Assembly (NCBI RefSeq): GCF_016428755.1
Contig: NZ_JAELTI010000007.1
Span: 1 to 64,000, forward strand
Direction of reading: 5' to 3'
DNA length: 64,000 nucleotides
From: Allobosea sp. ASV33
GTDB taxonomy: Bacteria; Pseudomonadota; Alphaproteobacteria; Rhizobiales; Beijerinckiaceae
The notes below the pieces were generated by a model. The model ran no database searches, was not told the DNA's origin, and worked only from the letters and a program-made list of their open reading frames with translations. The translations under genes and the position numbers were made by a program. Of this stretch, positions 52,513 to 61,070 are shown piece by piece (the stretch's first letter is position 1; every line of letters begins with the position of its first letter).

Positions 52513-53772
52513 ATGCTACGCATTGCGCCGGCGCTTCTCGTGTTGGGTCTGGCCTTGGTGATGCCGCTGGCCGGAACGTCGGCGCAGGAGCGCGCCCGGC
52601 AGCGCAGCCCGGCCCCTGCCTCCGCGCGTCTTTCCTTCATCGGTCTCGCCGACAAGGCGCAGGTTCCCGCCAAGCTCACGGTGCGCTTCGCGATCACCGG
52701 CATGGAGGTCGTCCCGGCCGGGCAGGCGGCGCGCAATGGCGGACATCACCATCTGTTGATCGACACCGAATTGCCGCCGCTCGACCAGCCGATCCCGAGC
52801 GATTTCAACCATATCCATTTCGGCGGCGGGCAGACCGAGGCCGAGATCGCGCTGACGCCGGGCAAGCATACGCTGCAACTGCTCTTCGCCGACCACAACC
52901 ATGTGCCGCATGACCCGCCCATCATGTCCGAGCGCATCACGGTCGAGGTTCCGGCAACGCCGGCCGAGAAGCCACGCTCGGTCGCCGCGCCGGGCGCGCG
53001 CGTCTTCTTCATCGACTTGCAGGACGGCGCGACGATCCCGAGCCATGCCAGGGTCCGTTTCGGGGCAGAAGGCATCACAGTGACGCCGGCCGGAACCAGC
53101 AGTCCGAATGGCGGCCACCACCATCTCCTCGTCGACACAGAACTGCCGGCGCTCGACCGCGAGATTCCCAGCGACTTCAACCATCTGCATTTTGGGCGCG
53201 GACAGACCGAGGCCGAAATCTCGCTGCCGCCGGGCGAACACACCTTGCAATTGCTGATGGGCGATCACGAGCATGTGCCGCATGATCCGCCGGTGGTCTC
53301 GCAGCGCATCCGGGTCCGCGTCGTCGGCGACGGGCAGCCCGTCGCTGCCGCGCAGCCGGCGCTGCATGCCCATGGCGCCGGCACTGCCCGCACGCCCTCG
53401 CCCAACGATGCCGCCGTCTATTTCGTCTATCCGCGGGATGGCGACCGGATCTACCCGACCTCGACGATCCGCTTCGGCCTGCGCAACATGGGCGTGGCGC
53501 CGGCCGGCGTCGCCAAGCCGAATACCGGCCATCATCATCTGCTGGTCGATACCGCGCCGCCGCCTTTCGATGCACCGATTCCGGCCGATCTCAACCATAT
53601 CCATCTCGGCGGCGGCCAGACCGAATACCGGGTGACCCTGCCGAACGGGCGGCACACGCTGCAGCTCCTGCTCGCCGACGAAAACCATCTGCCGCACGAT
53701 CCGCCGGTGATCTCGGAGCGCATCACGGTGATCGTGGCGCCGGGCGGGCCGAACGCGAGGAGGCGCCGGTGA
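52513..53772 (+). CDS. Secreted protein with three tandem DUF4399-like His-rich domains
   Basis: The 419-residue protein has a signal peptide (MLRIAPALLVLGLALVMPLA). Three repeats of about 125 residues follow, each with the core GGHHHLLIDTELPPLDQPIP or NTGHHHLLVDTAPPPFDAPI, then SDFNHIHFGGGQTEAEI and HTLQLLFADHNHVPHDPP. Each repeat thus has HHH, HIH/HLH and HxHxPH clusters. The family is of unknown function; metal binding is a reasonable inference. It overlaps the single-domain gene that follows. Confidence 0.85.
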   Translation: MLRIAPALLVLGLALVMPLAGTSAQERARQRSPAPASARLSFIGLADKAQVPAKLTVRFAITGMEVVPAGQAARNGGHHHLLIDTELPPLDQPIPSDFNHIHFGGGQTEAEIALTPGKHTLQLLFADHNHVPHDPPIMSERITVEVPATPAEKPRSVAAPGARVFFIDLQDGATIPSHARVRFGAEGITVTPAGTSSPNGGHHHLLVDTELPALDREIPSDFNHLHFGRGQTEAEISLPPGEHTLQLLMGDHEHVPHDPPVVSQRIRVRVVGDGQPVAAAQPALHAHGAGTARTPSPNDAAVYFVYPRDGDRIYPTSTIRFGLRNMGVAPAGVAKPNTGHHHLLVDTAPPPFDAPIPADLNHIHLGGGQTEYRVTLPNGRHTLQLLLADENHLPHDPPVISERITVIVAPGGPNARRRR

Positions 53773-54215
53773 TGTCGCGAACCCGCATCGCAGCCGCCGG
53801 CCTTTTAGCGCTGGTGGCGTGGCAGGGCCTCCCCGCGGAAGCCGTCGCGCAGACGCCAGCGCGCCAAACCGCGCCGCCGGGCGCGCAGGTCTATTTCCAT
53901 TACCCGATCGATGGCCTGAGCGTGCCGGAGCGCTTCACCGTGCGGATCGGCCTGCGCGGCATGGGCGTTGCGCCGGCCGGCGTCAATCATGCGCGGACCG
54001 GGCATCACCACCTGCTGATCGACACCGATCCCGGCCCGCCGGACCAGCCGATCCCGTCCGACTACAACAACATCCATCTCGGCAACGGCCAGACCGAGGT
54101 GGTGGTGACTCTGCCCAAGGGCCGGCACACGCTGCAACTGCTGCTCGGCGACTACACTCATACGCCGCATAATCCGCCCGTGATGTCGCAGAAGATCACG
54201 ATCAATGTCCGCTAG
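53772..54215 (+). CDS. Secreted single-domain DUF4399-like protein
   Basis: The 147-residue protein starts at the ATG of a TGATG overlap with the three-domain gene; a GTG one codon upstream is possible. After a signal peptide ending around AVAQ it has one repeat of the same type: RTGHHHLLIDTDPGPPDQPI, SDYNNIHLGNGQTEVVV, HTLQLLLGDYTHTPHNPP. The His pattern is thinner than in the larger protein (NIH instead of HIH). It is the unit from which the triple protein probably grew, or a remnant of it. Confidence 0.82.
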   Translation: MSRTRIAAAGLLALVAWQGLPAEAVAQTPARQTAPPGAQVYFHYPIDGLSVPERFTVRIGLRGMGVAPAGVNHARTGHHHLLIDTDPGPPDQPIPSDYNNIHLGNGQTEVVVTLPKGRHTLQLLLGDYTHTPHNPPVMSQKITINVR

Positions 54216-54237
54216 AGGGAAAGGATACCGTCGGGCG

Positions 54238-55935
54238 ATGGTCTGGTTGCGCGTCCTGGTCGCTCTCCTCCTGCTGCCGCTGGCCGCGCCCGGCCTTGCC
54301 CAGCAGCCGGGGGAGGCCGCGCGCGTCGCTCTCGTCATCGCCAACGAGGCCTATCCGGAAGCACCGATCGTTGGCGCCGCGCAGCAGGGGCGCTCCGTGG
54401 CGCAAGCTTTGAGTGTCGGCGGCTTCGATGTCGTTTCCGTGGAGAATGCCGATCGCAACGCGTTGCGGCAGGCGATCGCCGGCTTCGCGGGCAAGCTCAG
54501 GCGCGGCGCGCAGGTCGTGGTGTTCTATAGCGGCCATGCGATGCAGCAGCGGAACCGCAACTTCCTGCTGCCAGTGCAGAACGGTGCCGAGGCTGCGGTC
54601 GATCTCGACGAGATCATCGATCCCTTGATCGTCGCCCGGCCGGCGAGCGCGCTGGTCTTCCTCGATGCCGGCCGCGACAATCCCTGGCAGGGCAACGCCA
54701 AGGGGCTGCTCCCGCTCGAACCGATGGACGGCATCGCGGTGCTGTTCCCGACGGCGCCGGGCAAGCCGCTGCCGGGCGGTCCGGATCGCGCCGTCGAGGC
54801 GTGGCTGAAGGCGATCAGGACACCGGGGCTGGAGATGGCGCAGGCGGTCAAGCAGGTGCGGGACACGGTTTCGCGCGAGACGCGGCGCAGCCAGCAGGTC
54901 TGGCTCTCGGCCGAGCCGCCCAAGGGGCTGCTGGTCACGCCGATCTTCCAGCCGGTCGCCGTGGCGCTCGGCAACCGCGCCGTCATCCCGCCGCCCCAGA
55001 CGCCGGGCGCGACGCAGGATGCGGCCTATGACCTCGCCTTCTGGGAATCGATCCGCAACAGCCGCAGCGCCGCGGAATACCGCGCCTATCTCGATGCCTA
55101 TCCGAACGGACGCTTCGCCCCGCTCGCCCGCACGCGCGAGCAGGAATATCGCGCGAGCCCGGCCGCGCCTGCTTCCACCGCCGTTGCTGTCGCCACGCCG
55201 CCGGCCTCGCCCCAGCCGGCCACCGGCGCGCCGCAGCGCGATTGTGCGGGCTGCCCGGAACTGGTCGCGATCCCCGCCGGCAGTTTCCAGATGGGCTCGA
55301 ACGATCTCTACGAGTTCGAGAAGCCGGTGCATCCGGTGACGATCCGCGGCTTCTATCTCGGCGCGCGCGAGGTGACCTTCGAGGAATGGGATCTCTGCAT
55401 CGACCAGGGCGGCTGCAATTACCGCCCGGATGATCGCGGGCTCGGGCGCGGCAAGCGGCCGGTCACCGATATCCACTGGAACGATGCGAATGCCTATCTC
55501 GCCTGGCTCTCGGCCCGGACAGGCAAGGCCTACCGCCTGCCGAGCGAGAGCGAATGGGAATATGCGGCGCGCGCCGGCACGACGACGACCTATCCCTGGG
55601 GGCAGGCTCCGGAGAAGGAGCGCGCCAATTGCGTAGGTTGCAACGAGCAGAAGCGCGGCAACACCGTGCCGGTCGGGCAGTTCCCAGCCAATGCCTTCGG
55701 CCTCTACGACATGGCCGGCAACGCCGCCGAATGGGTCGCCGATTGCTGGAGCGAGAGCTATCGCAGCGCGCCGCGCGACGGCAGCGCCTATACGGTCGCG
55801 AATTGCCGCGAGCGCGTGCTGCGCGGGGGCTCGTTCAACAATGATCCGCGCTATCTGCGCTCGGCCGCGCGCTTCAAATACGAGGCCGACGTGCGCTTCT
55901 ACACCAACGGATTCCGCGTCGCACGCGATCGCTAG
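54238..55935 (+). CDS. Pseudocaspase fused to FGE/SUMF1-like domain
   Basis: The ATG at 54238 gives 565 residues, signal peptide MVWLRVLVALLLLPLAAPGL. A start at 54205 would add 11 residues. The caspase-like domain keeps His100 (FYSGHAMQQ) but has LDAGRDNP where the Cys belongs (Gly145). A linker with a repeat-like WESIRNSRSAAEYRAYLDAY follows. Residues 341-565 form an FGE-sulfatase fold (VAIPAGSFQMGSN, RLPSESEWEYAARAG, YDMAGNAAEWV, LRGGSFNNDP, GFRVARDR). The two active cysteines of formylglycine-generating enzymes are replaced (PRYLRSAARF). Both halves look non-catalytic, so a binding or regulatory role is likely. Confidence 0.85.
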   Translation: MVWLRVLVALLLLPLAAPGLAQQPGEAARVALVIANEAYPEAPIVGAAQQGRSVAQALSVGGFDVVSVENADRNALRQAIAGFAGKLRRGAQVVVFYSGHAMQQRNRNFLLPVQNGAEAAVDLDEIIDPLIVARPASALVFLDAGRDNPWQGNAKGLLPLEPMDGIAVLFPTAPGKPLPGGPDRAVEAWLKAIRTPGLEMAQAVKQVRDTVSRETRRSQQVWLSAEPPKGLLVTPIFQPVAVALGNRAVIPPPQTPGATQDAAYDLAFWESIRNSRSAAEYRAYLDAYPNGRFAPLARTREQEYRASPAAPASTAVAVATPPASPQPATGAPQRDCAGCPELVAIPAGSFQMGSNDLYEFEKPVHPVTIRGFYLGAREVTFEEWDLCIDQGGCNYRPDDRGLGRGKRPVTDIHWNDANAYLAWLSARTGKAYRLPSESEWEYAARAGTTTTYPWGQAPEKERANCVGCNEQKRGNTVPVGQFPANAFGLYDMAGNAAEWVADCWSESYRSAPRDGSAYTVANCRERVLRGGSFNNDPRYLRSAARFKYEADVRFYTNGFRVARDR

Positions 55936-55938
55936 ACC

Positions 55939-56029
55939 ATTGGTTCCTCCCGGATTTGCAGGGGCGGCATGCGTGCCGCCTGCCTTGAAGCGCGCCCCTT
56001 CCCGCCGGCAATAAGGACCGGGAACCAAT
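55939..56029. other. Nested inverted repeats between the pseudocaspase and SDR genes
   Basis: Outer arms ATTGGTTCC (55939-55947) and GGAACCAAT (56021-56029) enclose an inner hairpin GGCGGCA-TGCG-TGCCGCC at 55963-55980. The element fills nearly all of the 112-bp gap. The inner hairpin can act as a terminator of the upstream operon, although no T-run follows. Confidence 0.45.
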
Positions 56030-56047
56030 CGGAAGGGAGAGGCCCGC

Positions 56048-56797
56048 ATGGCCAAGGAATTCACCGGCAAGCGCGTGATCGTGATGGGCGGCAGCCGCGG
56101 CATCGGCCGCTCGATCGCGCTGGGCTTCGCGGCGGGCGGGGCGGCCGTCTCGATCTGCGCTCGGAGCGCTGGAACCCTCGAAGCGACGCGCCGGGAGATC
56201 GAGGCGCTCGGCGTCACAGCCCATGCGGGAACCGTCGATCTCGCCGATGCTGGCCAGATCGAGACCTATGTGCCTCAGGCGGTGAAGGCGCTGGGCGGGC
56301 TCGATATCCTCGTCAACAATGCCTCGGGGTTCGGCCAGACCGATGACGAGGACGGCTGGGCCGCCTCGCTCAGCGTCGACATGATGGCGGTGGTCCGCGG
56401 CAGCCATGCGGCGATCCCGCATCTCCAGCCGGGCTCGTCGATCGTGAACATCTCGTCGATCTCGGCCCTGCGCGCCTCGGCGCGCTCGGCGCCCTATGGC
56501 GCGATCAAGGCGGCGGTGATGCACTACACGGGCAGCCAGGCGAAGATGTTGGCGCGCAAGGGCATCCGCGTGAACTGCGTCGCGCCGGGCTCGATCGAGT
56601 TTCCCGGCGGCTCCTGGGAGAACCGCAAGACCTCTAATCCCGAGCTCTACAACGCGACGCTGGCAACGATCCCCTTCGGGCGGATGGGCAAGCCGGAGGA
56701 GATCGCCGAGGTCGTGCTCTTCCTCGCCTCGGAGCGGGCGAGCTGGGTCACCGGCCAGAGCATCGTCGTCGATGGCGGGCAGCTCGTCGGGCCCTGA
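56048..56797 (+). CDS. SDR-family oxidoreductase
   Basis: The 249-residue protein has the cofactor motif MGGSRGIGRSIALG (TGxxxGxG type, with Met-Gly-Gly at the start), NNASG, the catalytic Ser in VNISSISAL and YGAIK (YxxxK). It is a classical short-chain dehydrogenase using NAD(P)H. An AGGGAGAGG ribosome site precedes the ATG. It converges with the next SDR gene, leaving 6 bp. Being near sugar-acid genes, it may oxidise a sugar or sugar acid. Confidence 0.9.
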   Translation: MAKEFTGKRVIVMGGSRGIGRSIALGFAAGGAAVSICARSAGTLEATRREIEALGVTAHAGTVDLADAGQIETYVPQAVKALGGLDILVNNASGFGQTDDEDGWAASLSVDMMAVVRGSHAAIPHLQPGSSIVNISSISALRASARSAPYGAIKAAVMHYTGSQAKMLARKGIRVNCVAPGSIEFPGGSWENRKTSNPELYNATLATIPFGRMGKPEEIAEVVLFLASERASWVTGQSIVVDGGQLVGP

Positions 56798-56803
56798 GGC
56801 GGG

Positions 56804-57556
56804 TCAGAGACGCAAGCCGCCGTCCACGGCGATCTCGGCGCCATTGATATAGCTGCCCTCTGGCGAGCAGAGCAGCAGGGCGATGCCCGCGCAATCCTGG
56901 GGGCTGCCGATCCGGCCCAGCGGAATGCGGGCGAGCACCTGCTCCTCCCGCCCGGGCTGGGCAAGGACGGCGCGGTTGCGGTCGGTCAGGATCGCGCCGG
57001 GCTTGACGATGTTGAAGGTGACGCCCGGCACCTGCGTGGTGCGGGCGAGGTTCAAGATCATGTTGGTCTGCGCCACCTTGGTCGCAGCGTAGTAGAAGTG
57101 GGTTGGGTTGGGCCGCGCCTCCTGCACGCTGCCGATCGCGATCACCCGGCCGAAGCCGCGCGCCAGCATGCCCGGCAGGAAGGATTGCAGCAGCCGCGCG
57201 GTCGCATGCAGGTTGATCTGGGTCTGCGCGGTCATCGCGGCCTCGGAGATCGCATCCCAGGTCTCCAGCATTTCGACGGAGGCGCAGAGCCCAAGGATAT
57301 CGGGCTCGCTTCCCTTCGCCTTCAGCTCCGCCGCCATCGCAGCGGGAGCCGTGGCCTCGGCGAGATCGGCGATCAGGGCCGTGGCCGCGAGGCCTCGGGT
57401 GAGCAGATCGGTCACCGCCGTATCGGCCGCTAAGGCGTCCCGGTCATGGATGATCGCATGCGCTCCAGCCTCGGCGAGGCGCGTCGCGATCGCCAGGCCG
57501 ATGCCGCGCGCCGCGCCGGTGACGAGGGCGACGCGGCCCGTAAGCGCTCCAGCCAT
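56804..57556 (-). CDS. SDR-family oxidoreductase, last gene of the binding-protein operon
   Basis: The 250-residue protein carries VALVTGAARGIGLAIATRLA and, further on, a Tyr-Lys motif in FYYAATKVAQTNM. The Ser of the triad is in IAIGSVQEAR. Its ATG overlaps the stop of the first binding-protein gene by one base, so it is part of that operon. The operon's importer and the dehydratase suggest a sugar-acid or keto-sugar dehydrogenase. It is different in sequence from the convergent SDR. Confidence 0.88.
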   Translation of the reverse strand: MAGALTGRVALVTGAARGIGLAIATRLAEAGAHAIIHDRDALAADTAVTDLLTRGLAATALIADLAEATAPAAMAAELKAKGSEPDILGLCASVEMLETWDAISEAAMTAQTQINLHATARLLQSFLPGMLARGFGRVIAIGSVQEARPNPTHFYYAATKVAQTNMILNLARTTQVPGVTFNIVKPGAILTDRNRAVLAQPGREEQVLARIPLGRIGSPQDCAGIALLLCSPEGSYINGAEIAVDGGLRL

Positions 57557-58845
57557 CAGCCGAGCAGCGGCTTCACGCGGGCCGTCGCATCGTCCATCGC
57601 CTGCTGCGGCGGCTTGCGGCCGAGCACGGCGGCCTGGGTTTCCTCGATGAAGATGTCATGCGCGCGGGCCTGCTCGTCGAAGGCCGGCAGATGGATGCGC
57701 GAGGCCTTGAGCGCGGCGGCCTCGTCGGCGGCATAAGGCATCGCTGCCTTCAGCTTCTCGTCGGCATAGGTCGAGATGCGGACCGGGCCGTTGCCGTTCA
57801 GCGCCATGGCGGTGGTGCCGGCCTTGGAGGAGAGCGTGCGGATGAATTCCCAGCTCAGCGGCTTCTGCTTGGCGTTCTTCGGGATCATCAGCGCCCAGAA
57901 TTCGGTCGTCGGCGCGAAGGCGACCTTGCCGACGAGATCGGCCGCCATCGGCGGCAGCAGCGACTTGAACCTGCCGCCGTACTTGCCCTTGGACGGATCG
58001 TTGTAGGTGACGAGCCGTGCGAAGGGATTGATGGTCATCGCCGCCCGGCCCTGCTGCATCCAGGTGGTGATCTCCTCGTTGTTCACCGTCGCGAAATTCC
58101 GCGGCAGCACGCCGGCCTTGTAGAAATCGGCGAGCAGGGTGAGCGCCTTCACCATCGGCGGCTCGGCCGCGACGATCTTGCCATCGGTCGTCATGTAATC
58201 GCCGCCGAGGCAGCGGGCGAGCGTCAGGAAGTTCGAGGCGAAGACGGCCGTGAAGGCGAGGCCGTAGACCTGCGTGCCGTCCTCGCGCTTGAAGGTGAGC
58301 TTGCGGGCGAGTTCCGTCAACTCCTCGAATGTCGTCGGCAGCTTGGTGACGCCACGCTCTTCCAGCAGGGCCTCGTTATAGATCAGGGCATTGGTCGCGT
58401 GGCGCACGGGGATGCCGTGCAGGGCATCGCCGACCTTGAGCGGCGCGAGCAGGCCCGGCGCGAAATCGTCGAAGGCCTCGATCGGCGCCTGCTTCATCAG
58501 CGCATCGAGCGGCTCGAAGAGCTGGAGATTGCGTGGCACGGCGCGGCCGTTGACGAGATAGGCGACGTCGATCGAGGTCTCCGACAGCGAAGCCTCGCGC
58601 AGCAGCCGCTCATGCACGGCGTTGACGTCGCCGAAGGTGACCCAGTTCACGTCGGCCCCGCTGGCTTTGCGGAAGGCTTCAGTCGCGTCGCCGCCGGGGC
58701 CGGTCGTCGCGGCATTCTGATGGACGCGGTGGCCGAGCGCGGTCAGCGTCTTGGCTTGGGCAAAAGCGCTGCGCGGAAGAAGAGCCGAGGCGGCTGCGGC
58801 GCCGGCGAGCGCACCGAACCGGCGGCGCGAGATGCGGGATGTCAT
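57556..58845 (-). CDS. Sugar ABC binding protein 1, Tat signal
   Basis: Starting at the ATG at 58845 gives 429 residues with a twin-arginine signal SRRRFGALAGAAAASALLPR, cleavage after AFA. The mature protein is a family 1 sugar-binding protein (LREASLSETSIDVAYLVNGR, IPVRHATNALIYNEALLEER). It is a close paralogue of the next protein, for example HRVHQNAATTGPGGD versus HRVMQTVATGAQGGD. The upstream in-frame extension overlaps that neighbouring gene and is not credible. Confidence 0.88.
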   Translation of the reverse strand: MTSRISRRRFGALAGAAAASALLPRSAFAQAKTLTALGHRVHQNAATTGPGGDATEAFRKASGADVNWVTFGDVNAVHERLLREASLSETSIDVAYLVNGRAVPRNLQLFEPLDALMKQAPIEAFDDFAPGLLAPLKVGDALHGIPVRHATNALIYNEALLEERGVTKLPTTFEELTELARKLTFKREDGTQVYGLAFTAVFASNFLTLARCLGGDYMTTDGKIVAAEPPMVKALTLLADFYKAGVLPRNFATVNNEEITTWMQQGRAAMTINPFARLVTYNDPSKGKYGGRFKSLLPPMAADLVGKVAFAPTTEFWALMIPKNAKQKPLSWEFIRTLSSKAGTTAMALNGNGPVRISTYADEKLKAAMPYAADEAAALKASRIHLPAFDEQARAHDIFIEETQAAVLGRKPPQQAMDDATARVKPLLG

Positions 58846-58901
58846 CGAATGTCCTCCGGTGATTATTTTCGGGCGTCTATGCGCCCCGTTTTCTCGATCG
58901 T

Positions 58902-60197
58902 TCAGGCCGGCAGAAGCGGCTGGACGCGCTTGACCAGCGAGGCCATCGCCTCCTCCGGCGTCTTCATGCCGAGCACGGCGGCTTCCGCCTCTTCCTTGAA
59001 CAGGTCGCCGGCGCGCGCCGCCTCGTCGAAGGCCGGCATCGGCACGCGCGCGACCTTCAGCACCTTCAATTCCTCGGCGGCATAGGGCACGGTTCCCGCA
59101 AAGCCCTGGTCGGCATAGGTCGAGGCGCGAACCGGGCCGTTGCCGTTGAGGGCTGCCTTTAGCGTCGCCTCCTTCGAGGCCATCGCCTTGATGAAGCTCC
59201 AGGCGAGGTCCTTGCGCCTGGCGTTCTTCGGGATGACCATGCCCCAGAACTCGACCTTGGCCGGCGCGGCGTCGTACTTGCCGGCCAGCGTCTTCGAGGC
59301 GGGCACGGCGATCGTCTTGATCTTGCCGGGGAATTTCGACTTCTGCAGGTCGTTGTAGATGCGGTTGCGGCCCATGCTCTGGAGGCTCATCGCGGCGCGG
59401 CCCTGCTGCATCCAGACATTGACGTCCTCGGGCGAGAGCGTCGCGAAATTCCGCGGGAAGGCATTGGCCTGGAAGAGCTCGCGCAGCGTCTTGATCGCGT
59501 TCAGCATCGGCGGCTGGTCGGCGACACATTTGAAATCCGGCGTGATGAATTCGCCGTCCCAGGCGCGGGCGAGATCGATCACGTTGGGGTAGGTCACGCC
59601 CGGCGTGCACAAGCCGACGACCTGCGTGCCGTCGGCGCGGCGATAGCTGCAGGCCCGGGCAATCTCGATCATTTCCTCGATCGTGGCGGGCGGCTTGGAG
59701 AAGCCCTTCTCGGCCAGGATCTCCTCATTGTAGTGCAGGCCGGAGGAGGCGTGGCGGAACGGGATGGCGAGCTGCTTTCCGCCGACCTTCATGCCCTCCA
59801 TCAGGCCGGGGAAGATGTCCGGGACGTCCTCGACCGGGTCCTTCCTGAGGTAATCGTCGAGCGGTTCGAACAGGCTCGCGGCGCGCGGCACGACCTGCGT
59901 ATTGACGACGAAGCCGACATCGACCGAGGTCTCGCCGAGGCTCGCCTCGCGGAAGAGGCGCTCCTGCAAGGGGCCGGTGTCGAAGGTCGTCCACTGGACG
60001 GTGACGCCGTTCTTCTGCGCCCAGTCCCTGGTGATATCGCCGCCCTGCGCGCCGGTCGCGACCGTCTGCATGACGCGATGGGTGAAGACGTTGAACGGGC
60101 CGTTCTGCGCCTGCGCGGCGTGGCCCAGCCCGGCAAAGCTCAGTCCGAGGATGCCGGCGCCGAATTGCCTACGGTCGAGTGTCGCCCCTTGGCTCAT
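58902..60197 (-). CDS. Sugar ABC binding protein 2, Tat signal
   Basis: The 431-residue protein has a Tat-like signal (LDRRQFGAGILGLSFAGLGH) and the family 1 binding-protein body (LFREASLGETSVDVGFVVNT, AIPFRHASSGLHYNEEILAE). The start at 60197 overlaps the end of the GntR gene by 29 bp. Tandem binding proteins for one pair of permeases could extend ligand range. The permeases lie divergently at 62338-64000. Confidence 0.88.
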   Translation of the reverse strand: MSQGATLDRRQFGAGILGLSFAGLGHAAQAQNGPFNVFTHRVMQTVATGAQGGDITRDWAQKNGVTVQWTTFDTGPLQERLFREASLGETSVDVGFVVNTQVVPRAASLFEPLDDYLRKDPVEDVPDIFPGLMEGMKVGGKQLAIPFRHASSGLHYNEEILAEKGFSKPPATIEEMIEIARACSYRRADGTQVVGLCTPGVTYPNVIDLARAWDGEFITPDFKCVADQPPMLNAIKTLRELFQANAFPRNFATLSPEDVNVWMQQGRAAMSLQSMGRNRIYNDLQKSKFPGKIKTIAVPASKTLAGKYDAAPAKVEFWGMVIPKNARRKDLAWSFIKAMASKEATLKAALNGNGPVRASTYADQGFAGTVPYAAEELKVLKVARVPMPAFDEAARAGDLFKEEAEAAVLGMKTPEEAMASLVKRVQPLLPA

Positions 60198-60960
60198 GTT
60201 GATCCTCCCTGTGGCTCGCGAGTTCCGCGATGGCGGCTTCTGCCGCTTCGAAATGCTTGTTCATGGCGCCAGCCGCCGCGACGGCATCGCCCGCACGGAT
60301 CGCCGCGACGACGCGGACATGGCGCGCGAAGGTTTGCTGCCAGTCCGCGGGGCCGCGGGCTTCGCGCGAATTGAAGATCTCCATGACCTCGCGGATGACG
60401 GGCCGGAGGCCCCGGATCTGGAAATCGAGCAGGCGATTGCCGGAGGAGGCCGCGACGGCCTCATGGAAGTCGAGATCGGCTTCGATCCAGCGGGGCACGT
60501 TGCCCAGCGCGTCTTCCATCCGGGCGAGAATGAGGTCGAGTTTCTCGATATCCCCGGCCGAGCGGCGCTCGGCGCTGTGGGCGGCGATCGGCGGCTCGAG
60601 GATGCGGCGCAGCTCCACGGCCTCGGTCAGGCCATTGGCGCGTCCGCGCACGGCGAAGCGGTAGAAGCGGTCGAGCGGCGCCGCGTCCAGCGCCTGCACC
60701 CGCGTCGGCTTGCCCTGCTGGATATGGACGACGCCCATCGCTGCGAGCTGGCGGATGGCCTCGCGCGCGATCGGCTTGCTGACGCCGAAGGCGGCCGCGA
60801 TGCGCGCTTCCGAAGGCAGGGAATCGCCGGGCTTCAGCCGCCCCTCATGGATCGCCTGCGTGATGCGCTGGATCACGGCATCGCCAAGGCGCATCGGCAC
60901 GACATCGCCGCCCGCGAACGGGTCGTCTGCATCCAGCACGGCACGGGCGAGATCGCTCAT
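60169..60960 (-). CDS. GntR-family regulator, FadR subfamily
   Basis: The ATG at 60960 is preceded by GGAGG at 8 bp spacing and yields 263 residues. The winged helix covers about 20-90 (SLPSEARIAAAFGVSKPIAR, EAIRQLAAMGVVHIQQGKPT) and the FCD domain follows (ADLDFHEAVAASSGNRLLDF carries a metal-site His). It heads the binding-protein operon and is divergent from the dehydratase and permease genes, so it probably controls both through the 110-bp gap. Confidence 0.9.
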   Translation of the reverse strand: MSDLARAVLDADDPFAGGDVVPMRLGDAVIQRITQAIHEGRLKPGDSLPSEARIAAAFGVSKPIAREAIRQLAAMGVVHIQQGKPTRVQALDAAPLDRFYRFAVRGRANGLTEAVELRRILEPPIAAHSAERRSAGDIEKLDLILARMEDALGNVPRWIEADLDFHEAVAASSGNRLLDFQIRGLRPVIREVMEIFNSREARGPADWQQTFARHVRVVAAIRAGDAVAAAGAMNKHFEAAEAAIAELASHREDQHEPRGDTRP

Positions 60961-61018
60961 CAATATCCTCCGGTGGAGATCATTGACAGATGCAGCGTTC
61001 CTTGGCAACTGTTCAACC

Positions 61019-61027
61019 TATCAGATA
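61019..61027. promoter_or_regulatory. Candidate GntR operator in the divergent gap
   Basis: A perfect short dyad, TATC-A-GATA, flanked by C and AG to extend symmetry, lies 59 bp upstream of the GntR start and 44 bp before the dehydratase start. A TTGACA box on the plus strand is at 60983-60988 without a good -10. The dyad is short, so confidence is low. Confidence 0.3.
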
Positions 61028-61070
61028 AGTAGACGTCGCTCGACGACGCGCCTCGGGAGGGGTATGCCTG

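Noticed and set aside
54202-56217. 671-codon antisense frame opposite the pseudocaspase-FGE gene
   Set aside because: No recognisable domain, composition of antisense high-GC frames, and it covers a gene with two recognisable folds.
58846-59610. N-terminal 255-codon extension of the binding protein at 57556-58845
   Set aside because: It overlaps the paralogous binding-protein gene, and the Tat signal at 58845 marks the true start.
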